A DNA stretch of 64,000 nucleotides, from NCBI GenBank assembly GCA_963780795.1, contig CAWADH010000003.1, positions 124,001-188,000 of the forward strand. The letters are read 5' to 3'. Below, in pieces: positions 37,250 to 46,579 of the stretch. The stretch is from DATJGR01 sp963780795 (GTDB taxonomy: Bacteria > Pseudomonadota > Gammaproteobacteria > Pseudomonadales > Azotimanducaceae). The notes beneath the pieces are model-generated. The model was not told the origin of the DNA. It searched no databases and saw nothing but the letters and a program-made list of their open reading frames with translations. Made by a program: the position numbers and the translations under genes. Numbering within the stretch: position 1 is the first letter of the stretch; every line of letters starts with the position of its first letter.

Positions 37250-39933
37250 AGCGTCTTCGTCACCACTTCGTAGACATCGCGGGAAATCGCGTCGGATGCC
37301 TCGATGCCGCGCAGCGCTTCTTTCATCGCAGCGCGACGCCCCCCATCGTATCGCCGCCAGCGCGTCAGGGGCGCCAATAGCCGCGCCGCGATCTGTGGAT
37401 TCGCCCGATCGATGCGCGCCACGCGCCCGGCGAGAAAGCGGTAGCCGGAGCCATCGCGCGCGTGGAAGCTCACCGGATTCTGCCCGGCAAACGCCCCGTA
37501 CAGCGCGCGCAGCCGGTTTGGATTGCGACCGTCGAAGTCCTCGTGGCGCTCGAGCAGTTCGACGCGCGCCAACGCCCCCGCTCGGGGGCACGCCGCCTGT
37601 ACGGAGAACCACTGATCGATCACGAGCTTCTGCGCGGACCAGCGCGCGTAGAAATCCGCGATCGTTTCCGAACGCGCCGCGTCGTCGAGCCATTCGGCGT
37701 TGACGATCTCGCGCAGCGACGCCAGCCGATCGGTCAGGTTGTCCGCATCGCGGTACTGCGCGAGCAACACCGCACGAACCTCCGACATGCGCGTCTGACC
37801 CGTGGCGCACAAGAAGCCCAGCGCGAGATTGCGCAATGCGCGGCGACCCACGCTGCGCGAGTCGGGTTGATACGGTCCGGGCGCCGTGCTGCGCCGGTAC
37901 ACCGCCATCCAGTCGTCGAACAGCTCGTCGCCGAGCACCGCGCGCAACGCGCTGCGCGCGCGATGCAATCCGTCGACGTCGATTTCGCTCATCAGTTCCC
38001 CCAGGTAGTTCTCGGTGGGAACCGCCAGCATCGCAGCGAACATCGCGGTGCGTTCCGGATCGTCCGCGCCAATCGCGTCGTTCAGCAGCTCGCGGTACAG
38101 CGGCAGTAGCTTGCGCGCGGCATCGGCCGTGCCGCCGCGCATCTGCTCGATCGTCTCGGCGTGCAACGATTGCATCGCGTCCCATCTGGAAAATCCGTCG
38201 GCGTCGTAGCGCGCAAGGAAGCTCAGTTCTTCGCTCGGGCGCGCGAACTCGACTTTCACCGGCGCGGAGAAGCCGCGCAGCACGCTCAGCACCGGGCGCT
38301 CTTTCAAGCCGCTCACGCGAAGCTCGGTGACCGGCTCCGTCACGTGAACGATCAACGTGCCGTCGCCGCGAGGATTCTCGACCCGCGCACCAGGCTGCAC
38401 CACCGCGCCTGATCCGGCGCCCGCTCTACCGAGCAGTTCATTGCCGTTCCGGTCGAGCAGACCGATCGCCACCGGAATGTGGAACGGCGCTTTACTCGGT
38501 TGTCCCGGCGTCGGTGGACACCGCTGCGCGATCGACACGTCGAACGTGCCGTTCTCGAATCGCGTCGTCACCGCGATCACCGGCGTACCCGCCTGGCTGT
38601 ACCAGCGACGGAACTGGCCGAGATCGAAGCCGTTCGCTTCTTCCATCGCCCGCACGAAGTCTTCGGTCGTGACCGCGGCGCCGTCGTGTCGTTTGAAGTA
38701 CAAGTCGGTGCCTCGCCGAAACCGTTCCGGGCCGAGCAGCGTGTGAATCATGCCGACCACCTCGGCGCCCTTCTCGTACACCGTGGTGGTGTAGAAGTTC
38801 GAGATCTCGATGTACGTATCGGGGCGCACCGGATGCGCGAGCGGCCCCGCATCCTCCGCAAACTGCACGGTGCGCAACTGACTCACGTCGTCGATGCGCT
38901 TCACCGTGCGCGAGTTCATGTCGGAGGAGAACTCCGCGTCGCGGAATACCGTGAAGCCTTCCTTGAGGCTCAACTGAAACCAGTCCCGGCACGTCACGCG
39001 GTTGCCGGACCAGTTGTGGAAGTACTCGTGCGCGACGACCGCTTCGACGTGCTGGTACGCGAGGTCGGTGGCGGTGTCGGGACTCGCCAGGACGCACGAC
39101 GTGTTGAAGATGTTGAGGCCTTTGTTCTCCATCGCGCCCATGTTGAAGTCTTCGACGGCGACGATCATGAAGATGTCGAGGTCGTATTCGCGGCCGTAGA
39201 CCTCTTCGTCCCAGCGCATCGCGCGCTTCAGCGCGCCCATCGCGTAGTCGCACTGCGAGATGTTGTGCGGTTCCGAGTAGATGCGCAGTTCGACGCGGCG
39301 CCCCGACGCCGTCACGAACTCGTCGCGCAGCAATGCCAGGTCGCCGGCGACCAGCGCGAACAGATAGCTCGGTTTCGGAAACGGGTCCTGCCAGGTGACG
39401 CTGCGCCGCCCATCCGCGCGTCGATGCTCGTCGATCTGGTTGCCGTTCGACAGCAGCACCGGATAGGCAGGGTCCGCGATGATCGTGGTGGTGAACTTCG
39501 ACAGCACGTCGGGACGATCGAGGTAGTACGTGATCTTACGGAACCCCTCCGCCTCGCACTGCGTGCAGTACATGCCGCCGGACCGGCCACCGGATTTGTA
39601 CAAACCCTCGAGCGCGACGTTCTGTTCCGGACGGATGCGCGTGACGATCGTCAGCTCGCACGACTCGGGCAGATCGAACAGCGTCAGCGAGTCGTCGTCG
39701 GTCTGATACTCGTTGCTGGTGAGCAACCGACCATCCACTGCAGCCGACACGAGTTCCAGTTCCTGCCCATCGAGCCGCAGCGTCGACGCGGTTCCCGTGC
39801 GACGCACCTGGAGTTGCGACGTGACCTGCGTGACGCCGTCGCCCAGGTCGAATTCGAGCCGCGTATCAGTGATCACGTGGTTCGGCGGTTGGTATTCCGC
39901 CAACCGGATCGCCTTCGGTTGTGCATCCTTCAT
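37234..39933 (-). CDS. pepN: Aminopeptidase N
   Basis: Zinc M1-family aminopeptidase removing N-terminal residues from peptides in the cytoplasm. 899 residues, close to E. coli PepN at 870. The exopeptidase motif GAMEN is at 266-270, the zinc site HEYFH at 302-306, and the third ligand is Glu325 in SLKEG. The ATG shares its A with the TGA of the upstream DUF2797 gene (TGATG), which fixes the start; the long upstream open frame lies within that gene. Last gene of a rhomboid-DUF2797-pepN operon. Confidence 0.96.
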   Translation of the reverse strand: MKDAQPKAIRLAEYQPPNHVITDTRLEFDLGDGVTQVTSQLQVRRTGTASTLRLDGQELELVSAAVDGRLLTSNEYQTDDDSLTLFDLPESCELTIVTRIRPEQNVALEGLYKSGGRSGGMYCTQCEAEGFRKITYYLDRPDVLSKFTTTIIADPAYPVLLSNGNQIDEHRRADGRRSVTWQDPFPKPSYLFALVAGDLALLRDEFVTASGRRVELRIYSEPHNISQCDYAMGALKRAMRWDEEVYGREYDLDIFMIVAVEDFNMGAMENKGLNIFNTSCVLASPDTATDLAYQHVEAVVAHEYFHNWSGNRVTCRDWFQLSLKEGFTVFRDAEFSSDMNSRTVKRIDDVSQLRTVQFAEDAGPLAHPVRPDTYIEISNFYTTTVYEKGAEVVGMIHTLLGPERFRRGTDLYFKRHDGAAVTTEDFVRAMEEANGFDLGQFRRWYSQAGTPVIAVTTRFENGTFDVSIAQRCPPTPGQPSKAPFHIPVAIGLLDRNGNELLGRAGAGSGAVVQPGARVENPRGDGTLIVHVTEPVTELRVSGLKERPVLSVLRGFSAPVKVEFARPSEELSFLARYDADGFSRWDAMQSLHAETIEQMRGGTADAARKLLPLYRELLNDAIGADDPERTAMFAAMLAVPTENYLGELMSEIDVDGLHRARSALRAVLGDELFDDWMAVYRRSTAPGPYQPDSRSVGRRALRNLALGFLCATGQTRMSEVRAVLLAQYRDADNLTDRLASLREIVNAEWLDDAARSETIADFYARWSAQKLVIDQWFSVQAACPRAGALARVELLERHEDFDGRNPNRLRALYGAFAGQNPVSFHARDGSGYRFLAGRVARIDRANPQIAARLLAPLTRWRRYDGGRRAAMKEALRGIEASDAISRDVYEVVTKTLQGEG

Positions 39934-40817
39934 CAGAAGAGCTCCATCTGGCCGCGTCGATCGGGCGGGATGTCGGCCGCCCGCGCTACTTCGACATGAT
40001 ACGAGGTATGGCGTCGCACGTTGAACACGCCGCTGTCGAACATCAGATACTGGCCCTTGATGCCGAGCAACGATCCGCCGACCGCGACGCCGGGCTCGAG
40101 CGTGAGGCCGATCGGCGGACCGGCATAGCTCGCGACCGGATACTCGAACTGCACCGGCGACGGGTGCTCCACCCACACGAGTGCGCCGGGGAAGCGATCG
40201 TCGAGCTGCGCGAGCGCGCGAGCCGCTTCGCTGCGCAGTCGCGCGCACAACGCAACCAGATCGAGTTCGAGCGCGTCGCGTCCGACCAGGGTGCGCCACA
40301 CCGTGCGATCGCTGACGTGTTGCGCGAGCGCTGCTTCTACGCATCCAGCCTGAAAGCGGCTCTGCGTGCGCATGATGATCACCGCCTGTGTCGCGCCCTG
40401 ATCCAGCCATCGCATCGGGATGTTGGCGGGCGTCGTGATGCCCACCTTCGCGCCGGCGGAGTTCGCCAGATACACGAGGTGCGGCTGCATGCAGAAGCTC
40501 TCGCCCCACTCCGGCTCGCGACAGCTGCCGGCCGCGTAGTGGCAGCGGTCGGGGCTTACCACGCAGAGGTCACACCGCGCCAGCGTCTTGAAGCACGGAT
40601 AGCAATAGCCGTCGCCATAACTCTTGCGCGTGACGTTGCCGCAGTACTGGCAGGTGATGCGGCCGTCGAAGCGTATCACCAGCGTGCGCCCCAACAGATC
40701 ATTCAAGGGGATGGTGGCGGTCTCGAGCGCCAACGCGTAACCGACCGGCGTGCTGGGCGTGCATTGCATCGAACGCAGCACTCCGCTTCCCAGCGTTTCG
40801 ACGACTTCAAACTGCAT
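39933..40817 (-). CDS. DUF2797 family zinc-ribbon-like protein
   Basis: 294 residues from the ATG at 40817 (a GTG one codon earlier is also possible; GAGG lies five bases upstream of the ATG). Paired cysteines CQYC and CYPC, then CDLC, form a likely zinc site in the first 90 residues. The AGAKVGIT segment, followed by the WLDQGA motif and a final GQMELF, are DUF2797 features. Function unknown; the family is often beside pepN in gammaproteobacteria. Overlaps the rhomboid gene upstream by about 11 bases and pepN downstream by one. Confidence 0.85.
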   Translation of the reverse strand: MQFEVVETLGSGVLRSMQCTPSTPVGYALALETATIPLNDLLGRTLVIRFDGRITCQYCGNVTRKSYGDGYCYPCFKTLARCDLCVVSPDRCHYAAGSCREPEWGESFCMQPHLVYLANSAGAKVGITTPANIPMRWLDQGATQAVIIMRTQSRFQAGCVEAALAQHVSDRTVWRTLVGRDALELDLVALCARLRSEAARALAQLDDRFPGALVWVEHPSPVQFEYPVASYAGPPIGLTLEPGVAVGGSLLGIKGQYLMFDSGVFNVRRHTSYHVEVARAADIPPDRRGQMELF

Positions 40818-41679
40818 CACCGCCTCGTCGTGTGGGGCGCCACACCGCTGCGGCGACGGTGCCCATGGCCAGACCGACCCAATGCACCGTATTTGCGATG
40901 TACAGCCCGAACGCTTCGGTCGCTCCGCTGCTCATCAGCACGAGCATGACGAGCACGCCGATGCTGAACGAAGGATGCACCCGCCAGTCCGGCGCTGCGT
41001 CGAAGCGTCCGCGCACCACGACGTATGCGAACAGGCCGTACGCGACGCCGGACAGGCCGCCGAACATCGGCACCGACTTCCACAGGAACTGCGCAACGTT
41101 GCCAGGCACCGCAATCAGCAACGTCAGCAGCAGCAGGCAAATGGAACCAGCGCCGCGCTCGATGCGACGACCGAACTCGACGACGACGGCCAGATTGAAC
41201 AGCAGATGCGCAATGCCGAAGTGAATGAAGATGGGCGTGACCACTCGCCACACTTCGCCGCTGGCGAGCGCCTGCTGCAACGTTCCGAAGTGAAGGTCGC
41301 CCGCGCTGCCCGTCACCGGCACGATGGTGAGCCACGGCAGGAACGGCCCGAGCGATCCGGAATCGATGCCGAAGGTCGCGGGAAAACACGCCAACGACAA
41401 CGCGGTCAACGTCGCGACGACCGGATAGCGGCGCAGCCACATCCGCCACGGGGTTTTCGCGCGCGGAGGCCGCGGCAGCCATTGCAGCGCGAGACGACCG
41501 TCGCGCCACGCCTCGTAGTCGCTGCGCACGCGCTGCGCGTCCACTTCGTTGGCCACCTCGAGAATCTGCCGACCCTGCTCCTCGAACACGCGGTGTCCGA
41601 CGCGACTCTGCGCGAGATAGGCGCAGAACATCGCCAGATCGACGTCGGAACCCAACGTCAGTGCTCGAACCGTACCCAC
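40807..41679 (-). CDS. GlpG-type rhomboid intramembrane protease
   Basis: 290 residues, GTG start. A cytoplasmic N-terminal domain (about 1-90) precedes six membrane segments. The serine/histidine dyad is in GGLSGVAYGLFAY and NTVHWVGLAMG, with the oxyanion-forming IHFGIAHLLFN (HxxxxHxxxN) in TM2. Cleaves transmembrane substrates in the inner membrane. First gene of a coupled operon with DUF2797 and pepN, a possible proteolysis/peptide-turnover link. Divergent from the xdhC-like gene. Confidence 0.9.
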   Translation of the reverse strand: MGTVRALTLGSDVDLAMFCAYLAQSRVGHRVFEEQGRQILEVANEVDAQRVRSDYEAWRDGRLALQWLPRPPRAKTPWRMWLRRYPVVATLTALSLACFPATFGIDSGSLGPFLPWLTIVPVTGSAGDLHFGTLQQALASGEVWRVVTPIFIHFGIAHLLFNLAVVVEFGRRIERGAGSICLLLLTLLIAVPGNVAQFLWKSVPMFGGLSGVAYGLFAYVVVRGRFDAAPDWRVHPSFSIGVLVMLVLMSSGATEAFGLYIANTVHWVGLAMGTVAAAVWRPTRRGGDAV

Positions 41680-41742
41680 CGCGCGGACAACCTCGGATTG
41701 TGGTGTAAACTCGCCCTTACCCTAAGTGCACGTTACATCGCC

Positions 41743-42780
41743 ATGCAAGCTGCCGATCACGAAGTACTGAGCCAGGCGCGAATCTGGCTCGAAGCCGGAG
41801 AAGCGTGTTGGCTCGCGACCGTCGTGAAGACGTGGGGATCATCGCCGCGTCCCGTCGGATCGCTGTTCACCTGCAATGCCCGCGGCCAGGTGGCAGGTTC
41901 GTTGTCCGGCGGCTGCGTCGAAGACGACATGCTCGAAAAGCTCACGTCCGGCGCGCTGGCGCGCCACGCCCCTCAATACTTCCGTTATGGTCTCACCGCC
42001 GAAGAGACGGAGCGTTTCGGTCTGCCGTGCGGCGGACACCTCGACGTCGTGGTCGAGCCGCTTTCGCAGGCAACTCATCTCGAACAGCTGCGCCACATCG
42101 ACGACCGCCTGGTGCACCGTGGGCGGGTCCGCCGCACCGTCGACGTGAAGCGCGGCACGAGTTCCATCGAAGACGTCGAAGCGCACGAAGATCCCGTGTT
42201 CGACGAAGTCGCATCGGTGTTGCGTCAGACGTACGGCCCGCGCTTCCAGCTGTTCATCATTGGCGCGGGAATGGTGTCGAAGTACCTGGCCGAGATGGCG
42301 CAGATGCTCGACTACGCCGTCACCGTATGCGACCCGCGCGAAAAGCTGCTGACCGATTTCGGCGTTACCGGCGCGCGCGGCGTCACGGACATGCCTGACG
42401 ACGCGGTGAAGGCTTACGCGAACGACGCCGCTTCGGCGATCGTGGCGCTGACGCACGACCCGCGCATCGACGACATGGGTCTGATGGAAGCGCTGAAGAC
42501 CCCTGCGTTCTACGTCGGGGCGATGGGTTCGGTGAAGACCTCGGCCGGCCGGCGCAAACGTCTGCAGCTGCTCGACGTCACCGATGCGGAACTCGCGCGG
42601 CTGCGCGCGCCGATCGGCCTGCCGATCGGCAGCAAGACCCCGCCGGAAATCGCGATCGCGATACTGGCCGAGATCACCGCAGTGCGAAAGCAGCGCGAAA
42701 AGCAGACTCTCGCCCACCTCGCTGCAGTCGCGTCGCCCGCGGTGGCGCAGCAGGCGGGGTTCGCCTCCTCCGCCGCGTGA
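41743..42780 (+). CDS. XdhC/CoxI family protein
   Basis: 345 residues. The N-terminal XdhC/CoxI domain (WLATVVKTWGSSPRPVGS, SGGCVEDDM, YFRYGLTAEE) is followed by the C-terminal Rossmann domain (FIIGAGMVSKYLAEMA; YVGAMGS). XdhC proteins hold the molybdenum cofactor, help its sulfuration, and insert it into xanthine dehydrogenase-type enzymes. No molybdo-enzyme is encoded nearby, so the client must be elsewhere. The stop overlaps the next gene (GTGA), a MocA-like nucleotidyltransferase, consistent with a two-gene cofactor maturation unit. Confidence 0.9.
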   Translation: MQAADHEVLSQARIWLEAGEACWLATVVKTWGSSPRPVGSLFTCNARGQVAGSLSGGCVEDDMLEKLTSGALARHAPQYFRYGLTAEETERFGLPCGGHLDVVVEPLSQATHLEQLRHIDDRLVHRGRVRRTVDVKRGTSSIEDVEAHEDPVFDEVASVLRQTYGPRFQLFIIGAGMVSKYLAEMAQMLDYAVTVCDPREKLLTDFGVTGARGVTDMPDDAVKAYANDAASAIVALTHDPRIDDMGLMEALKTPAFYVGAMGSVKTSAGRRKRLQLLDVTDAELARLRAPIGLPIGSKTPPEIAIAILAEITAVRKQREKQTLAHLAAVASPAVAQQAGFASSAA

Positions 42781-43358
42781 CCAGCGGCGCGCTGGTCATC
42801 GCCGCCGGATTCTCGCGGCGGTTCGGCAGCGACAAGCGCGTGTTCCAGCTGAAGCACGAGCCGTTGCTGATCGCGACACTGCGTCAGTATCGCGCGGCGT
42901 TCGCCAACGTCGCGGTGGTGGTGCGCAGCAGCGACAGCGCGCTGACCCAGCTGATCGGTGAAGGGTTTGGCCGCCAGCTGCCGATCATCGTGCCGACCAG
43001 TCACGCCCACCTCGGCATGGCCGCGAGTATCGCGGACGGCATTCGCGCGGTGGTCGACTGGGATTCCGTGTTCCTCGGTCTCGGCGACATGCCCTACATC
43101 CGCCCCGATACGCTGCGTACGCTGAAGGGCGCGATGGACACGGCGCGCATCGAAAAGGAGCCGCGCATCGTCGTGCCGATGCACGCAGACACGCCGGGTC
43201 ACCCGGTGGGTTTCTCGCGCGAGTTCTTCGCCGAGTTGATCGCACTGACGGGAGATCGCGGTGCCCGATCGGTCATCGATGCGCATCCGGAAGCGGTGCG
43301 GAAGATCGGCGTCGACGATCCCGGCGTAGTGACCGACATCGACCATCCGCCGATGTAG
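42777..43358 (+). CDS. MobA/MocA-like nucleotidyltransferase
   Basis: 193 residues, GTG start in a GTGA overlap with the XdhC gene. N-terminal AAGFSRRFGSDKR is a variant of the AAGxSxRMGxxK nucleotide-binding motif; Arg-Phe-Gly replaces Arg-Met-Gly. GLGDMPYIRPDTL holds the metal-binding aspartate and HPVGFSREFF the conserved downstream segment. By context it probably activates molybdopterin as the cytosine dinucleotide, the form used by xanthine dehydrogenase/CO dehydrogenase-type enzymes (MocA activity). A guanine preference (MobA) is possible. Confidence 0.85.
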   Translation: MTSGALVIAAGFSRRFGSDKRVFQLKHEPLLIATLRQYRAAFANVAVVVRSSDSALTQLIGEGFGRQLPIIVPTSHAHLGMAASIADGIRAVVDWDSVFLGLGDMPYIRPDTLRTLKGAMDTARIEKEPRIVVPMHADTPGHPVGFSREFFAELIALTGDRGARSVIDAHPEAVRKIGVDDPGVVTDIDHPPM

Positions 43359-43370
43359 CGGTGCGCGCTC

Positions 43371-44264
43371 TTACTCCGGCTTGACCGGACCGCCGAGACG
43401 CGACGCCCAGTCGAGCTTGCTGCGACAGGCTTCGTAAAAGCTGTGCTGCCGCGAATACAGCAGCTTGAGCGCGTGCGCGCATTTCTGGATGTGAACTTCG
43501 TCGCCGGGCTGAACGCCGATGTCCACCTGCGAATCGCAGCTGATCTGCTGGTTCGTCGACGTCGTCGAACCAATGACCACTTTGATACGCGACGCACTCG
43601 GCACCACCAGCGGCCGCGACGTCAGCGTGTGGGGAAACATCGGTACCACCACGATCGCATCCAGGCTCGGATGCATGATCGGACCGCCCGCCGACAACGC
43701 GTACGCGGTCGAGCCGGTCGGCGTGGCGACGATCAAGCCGTCCGAACGCTGGTCGTAAACGAACCGGTCGTCGATGTGCAGCGCGAATTCCATCATCCGC
43801 GACATGGTGCCGGCGTGTACCACGACGTCGTTAAGCGCCGACGATCCGCCGATGCGCTTGCCGTCGCGGAACACCGTCGCGTCGAGCAGGAAGCGGTGCT
43901 CCACCGTGTATTCGCCGTTCAGCACCGCGCCGATCCTGGCTTCGATCTGATCCGGCGAAATGTCTGCGAGAAATCCGAGGCCGCCGCGGTTCACGCCGAT
44001 CACCGGTACCTGCGACGCCGCGAGATCGCGCGCGACGCCGAGCAGGCTGCCGTCGCCGCCGACCACGATCAGCAGATCGCAGATGGCGCCGAGCGCTTTT
44101 CGCTCTTCGACCCGATGCGCACATTTCGGCAGCATCGCGGCGGTGGTGGATTCGAGCACGATCGTGACGTTACGCGAGCGCAGGAACTGCTCGAGCGTCG
44201 CCACCGATTCCACGATGCTGCGGCTACCCCTGCGCGCGATCAGCCCGACGGTGTTGAAGGTCAT
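43371..44264 (-). CDS. nadK: NAD kinase
   Basis: Phosphorylates NAD to NADP. 297 residues. The GGDGS motif (VVGGDGSLLGVAR) and the LNDVVVH and ATPTGSTAYALSAGGP segments are diagnostic. The usual NE dipeptide is ND here, a common variant. The start is ATG. Converges on the MocA-like gene. An intergenic region of about 175 bases separates it from cysE on the other strand. Confidence 0.95.
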   Translation of the reverse strand: MTFNTVGLIARRGSRSIVESVATLEQFLRSRNVTIVLESTTAAMLPKCAHRVEERKALGAICDLLIVVGGDGSLLGVARDLAASQVPVIGVNRGGLGFLADISPDQIEARIGAVLNGEYTVEHRFLLDATVFRDGKRIGGSSALNDVVVHAGTMSRMMEFALHIDDRFVYDQRSDGLIVATPTGSTAYALSAGGPIMHPSLDAIVVVPMFPHTLTSRPLVVPSASRIKVVIGSTTSTNQQISCDSQVDIGVQPGDEVHIQKCAHALKLLYSRQHSFYEACRSKLDWASRLGGPVKPE

Positions 44265-44440
44265 GTAGTGTCTGTGGTGGTGTCAGAGAGGCACGACGAG
44301 AGCCGAGTATACACGCCGACCACGCGATGCAGTTCGGGTGCGACAATGCGACGCGGTGGTGCAAATTTGGCGTCGCTCCCGTGCTTGAATATTGAGGGGC
44401 AGGCGCTCAGGCTTGCCCCGCCAATGAACCGGAGACGCGC

Positions 44441-45289
44441 ATGGGCAGCGCACTGGAAGACCGCCATCTCGAAGTTCTGACCACCGCGAATTCCCGGCTG
44501 AAGCGCGCGCCGAACACCAGCCTGTGGGAAGCGATGCAGAACGAAGCGCGGGAGAAAGCGCAGGAGGAACCGATCCTCGGCAGCTACTTCCACGCGACGA
44601 TTCTGAACCACAAGAGTTTTCAGTCGGCGCTGAGTTTCCGTATCGCGAGCCGTCTCGATACGCCGATGCTCCCAACGATGATGATCCGTGACGTCATCGA
44701 AGAAGCGCTCAACGACTCACCGAGCATTCTGACCGCAGCGGAGATCGACATCCTGGCGACCTACACGCGCGATCCGGCATGCGACGACGTGTCCACGCCG
44801 TTTCTGTTCTTCAAAGGATTCCACGCGTTGCAGGCGCACCGCATCGCGAACTGGCTGTGGCATCGCAATCGCGAGGCGCTCGCCCGCTTCTTCCAGAATC
44901 AGATCAGCGTGACGCTCGGCGTCGACATCCATCCGGCCGCGCGCATCGGGTCGGGGATCATGCTCGATCACGCGACAGGCATCGTCATCGGTGAAACCGC
45001 CGTCGTCGAGGACGACGTGTCGATTCTGCATTCGGTGACGCTCGGTGGTTCCGGCAAAGTGTCGGGCGATCGCCACCCGAAGATCCGCCGCGGCGTGTTG
45101 TTGTCTGCCGGCTGCAAGATCATCGGCAACATCGAAGTCGGCGAAGGCGCAAAGGTGGGTGCGGGCAGTGTGGTGTTGAACGACGTTCCGCCGCACGTCA
45201 CGGTGGCCGGCGTGCCCGCTCAGATCGTGGGCCGGCCGTCGCATCCGTCGCCGGCGCTCGACATGGACCAGAGTCTCGATTCGCGTTGA
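44441..45289 (+). CDS. cysE: Serine O-acetyltransferase
   Basis: Acetylates L-serine with acetyl-CoA in the first committed step of cysteine synthesis. 282 residues: helical N-terminal domain (SLWEAMQNEAREKAQEEP to DPACDD) and left-handed beta-helix (GVDIHPAARIGSGIMLDHATG) ending with AKVGAGSVVLNDVPPHVT. The C-terminal tail ends in SLDSR rather than the CysK-binding ...GI of E. coli CysE, so stable cysteine synthase complex formation may be weaker (inference). Confidence 0.94.
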   Translation: MGSALEDRHLEVLTTANSRLKRAPNTSLWEAMQNEAREKAQEEPILGSYFHATILNHKSFQSALSFRIASRLDTPMLPTMMIRDVIEEALNDSPSILTAAEIDILATYTRDPACDDVSTPFLFFKGFHALQAHRIANWLWHRNREALARFFQNQISVTLGVDIHPAARIGSGIMLDHATGIVIGETAVVEDDVSILHSVTLGGSGKVSGDRHPKIRRGVLLSAGCKIIGNIEVGEGAKVGAGSVVLNDVPPHVTVAGVPAQIVGRPSHPSPALDMDQSLDSR

Positions 45290-45310
45290 GCGGGCGCTCG
45301 CGCCGTTGCG

Positions 45311-46150
45311 TCAGTGTCCCACTTCACCGCGCAGCAGCTGCTGCAGACGCCGGTTGCGGTTCTGCTCGTGGCGCAGCAGCGCCTTCAGCCGCTGGATTTC
45401 GTCGCGACAACCGCGGATCTGATCCAGGTAGATCTGCTGCTGCTGCTCGAGGTCGACCCGATATTTGCGCGTCAGCGAGTCGACGCTGTTGTTGTGCTGC
45501 TGGATCAGCTGCGTGAGGCTGATGCGCCCTTCTTCACCGAACGCCTGATCGATCTTGTCGTCGGCCTGCACCAGCGCCTTCGAAGTGATCTTCTTGGCAG
45601 CGGGCTTCGGTCCCGCCTTTGCGTGCTGCGGTTCCGACTTCGCGCCGTTCGACGCGTCGTCGATGCCGGGCAGCGTGAGGAACGGCGCTTCGCCGCCCGC
45701 TTCGGTCTTCGACAGCTTCAAGCCGAGCCGATTGCGCCACGCCGCGCGCTGCACGACCCGAATCGGATTCGCTTCGCCTTCGCCCTCCGGCTCCCACAGA
45801 TTCATCGCGTGCCACGACACCGAACACTGCGCGCGTGACGCGAGCCGGATCGTGCCGCAGCCTATGTCGGGACCTGGCCCGGCGTGTCGTACCAGATGGC
45901 GCAGCGGCACGCTGAAGCCCGGGTCGGCGTGTCCGTTCTCGTCGATGCGCAGCATGAACGTCACCAGGCCTCGAACCGCGAGCCCGGTACCGACGACCAC
46001 GTACGCGCCGCGCACCTGACTGGCGGCGAAGTTCTCGAGCGTGGCCGATTGATTCAGCAGCGCTTCGAACTCCGCGTAGTGCATTTCGACCGAGACGTCG
46101 TCGCCTTCGAAGAAGAACACCGCTTCGGCAAACGCATCCTGCTGACTCAT
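45311..46150 (-). CDS. Conserved hypothetical protein with C-terminal coiled coil
   Basis: 279 residues, no signal or membrane segment. The first ~130 residues are conserved-looking, with SQQDAFAEAVFFFEGDDVSV and RLASRAQCSVSWHAMNLWEP segments that I recall in a pseudomonad family sometimes mislabelled as a ParA-like partition protein. There is no P-loop here. A Lys/Ala linker follows, then a coiled coil from about residue 215 (RKYRVDLEQQQQIYLDQIRG) rich in Gln, Leu and Arg. Convergent with cysE. Function unknown. Confidence 0.7.
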   Translation of the reverse strand: MSQQDAFAEAVFFFEGDDVSVEMHYAEFEALLNQSATLENFAASQVRGAYVVVGTGLAVRGLVTFMLRIDENGHADPGFSVPLRHLVRHAGPGPDIGCGTIRLASRAQCSVSWHAMNLWEPEGEGEANPIRVVQRAAWRNRLGLKLSKTEAGGEAPFLTLPGIDDASNGAKSEPQHAKAGPKPAAKKITSKALVQADDKIDQAFGEEGRISLTQLIQQHNNSVDSLTRKYRVDLEQQQQIYLDQIRGCRDEIQRLKALLRHEQNRNRRLQQLLRGEVGH

Positions 46151-46301
46151 CCTGAGCTTCCTCTCCGACGGCCGATACGAGTAGTGGGTCGCGGCATGCC
46201 ATGGCCGCGGCCCTGTCGTATTACAGCCGATTCGCTAGCGCGCTACCGCGGGCAGGATCACTGGCTGAGTGCGATGACCATCAAGTTCCGCAGGAACGTG
46301 G

Positions 46302-46385
46302 TCACATTTCCAGCGCGTCGTCGTAGTCAGGAGCGGGAGGCGGGAGGTCCGATGCGTCGGGGCAGAAGATTTCGTCGAGTTCCAT
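46302..46385 (-). CDS. Possible 27-residue acidic protein
   Basis: ATG at 46385 to TGA at 46302, encoding MELDEIFCPDASDLPPPAPD plus seven more residues (YDDALEM). Strongly acidic with one cysteine. No clear Shine-Dalgarno. It lies in the 429-base space between the coiled-coil gene and the PGPGW gene. Listed because its codon choice looks coding (GC at third positions); it could be chance. Confidence 0.25.
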   Translation of the reverse strand: MELDEIFCPDASDLPPPAPDYDDALEM

Positions 46386-46498
46386 AGCGAGAAGGCTAGC
46401 GGAGATTTGTGACTCCGCCGTGACCAGGGCCGAAATTCACCAGTTGTTCGTGTGCCCGACCAACCGGATCAGCGCGTGCTTCGAACAGATGTCCATGC

Positions 46499-46511
46499 AA
46501 TCAATGCCTTA
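46499..46511 (+). promoter_or_regulatory. IHF consensus site upstream of the 46.5 kb sigma-54 promoter
   Basis: AATCAATGCCTTA matches the IHF consensus WATCAANNNNTTR at every defined position. It ends five bases upstream of the -24 element, as expected of DNA bending in sigma-54 promoters. Confidence 0.5.
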
Positions 46512-46516
46512 CGCGA

Positions 46517-46532
46517 TGGCACAGCGGTTGCT
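46517..46532 (+). promoter_or_regulatory. Sigma-54 promoter of the PGPGW gene
   Basis: TGGCAC-N5-TTGCT, a perfect -24/-12 match. Predicted +1 is 46543. A GCCTTG-GGC-CAAGGC stem-loop (46548-46562) lies at +6 to +20, and the PGPGW ATG is 37 bases after +1. Confidence 0.65.
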
Positions 46533-46579
46533 TCGGTAGACGTTACAGCCTTGGGCCAAGGCGTTTCGGACGACGATAG

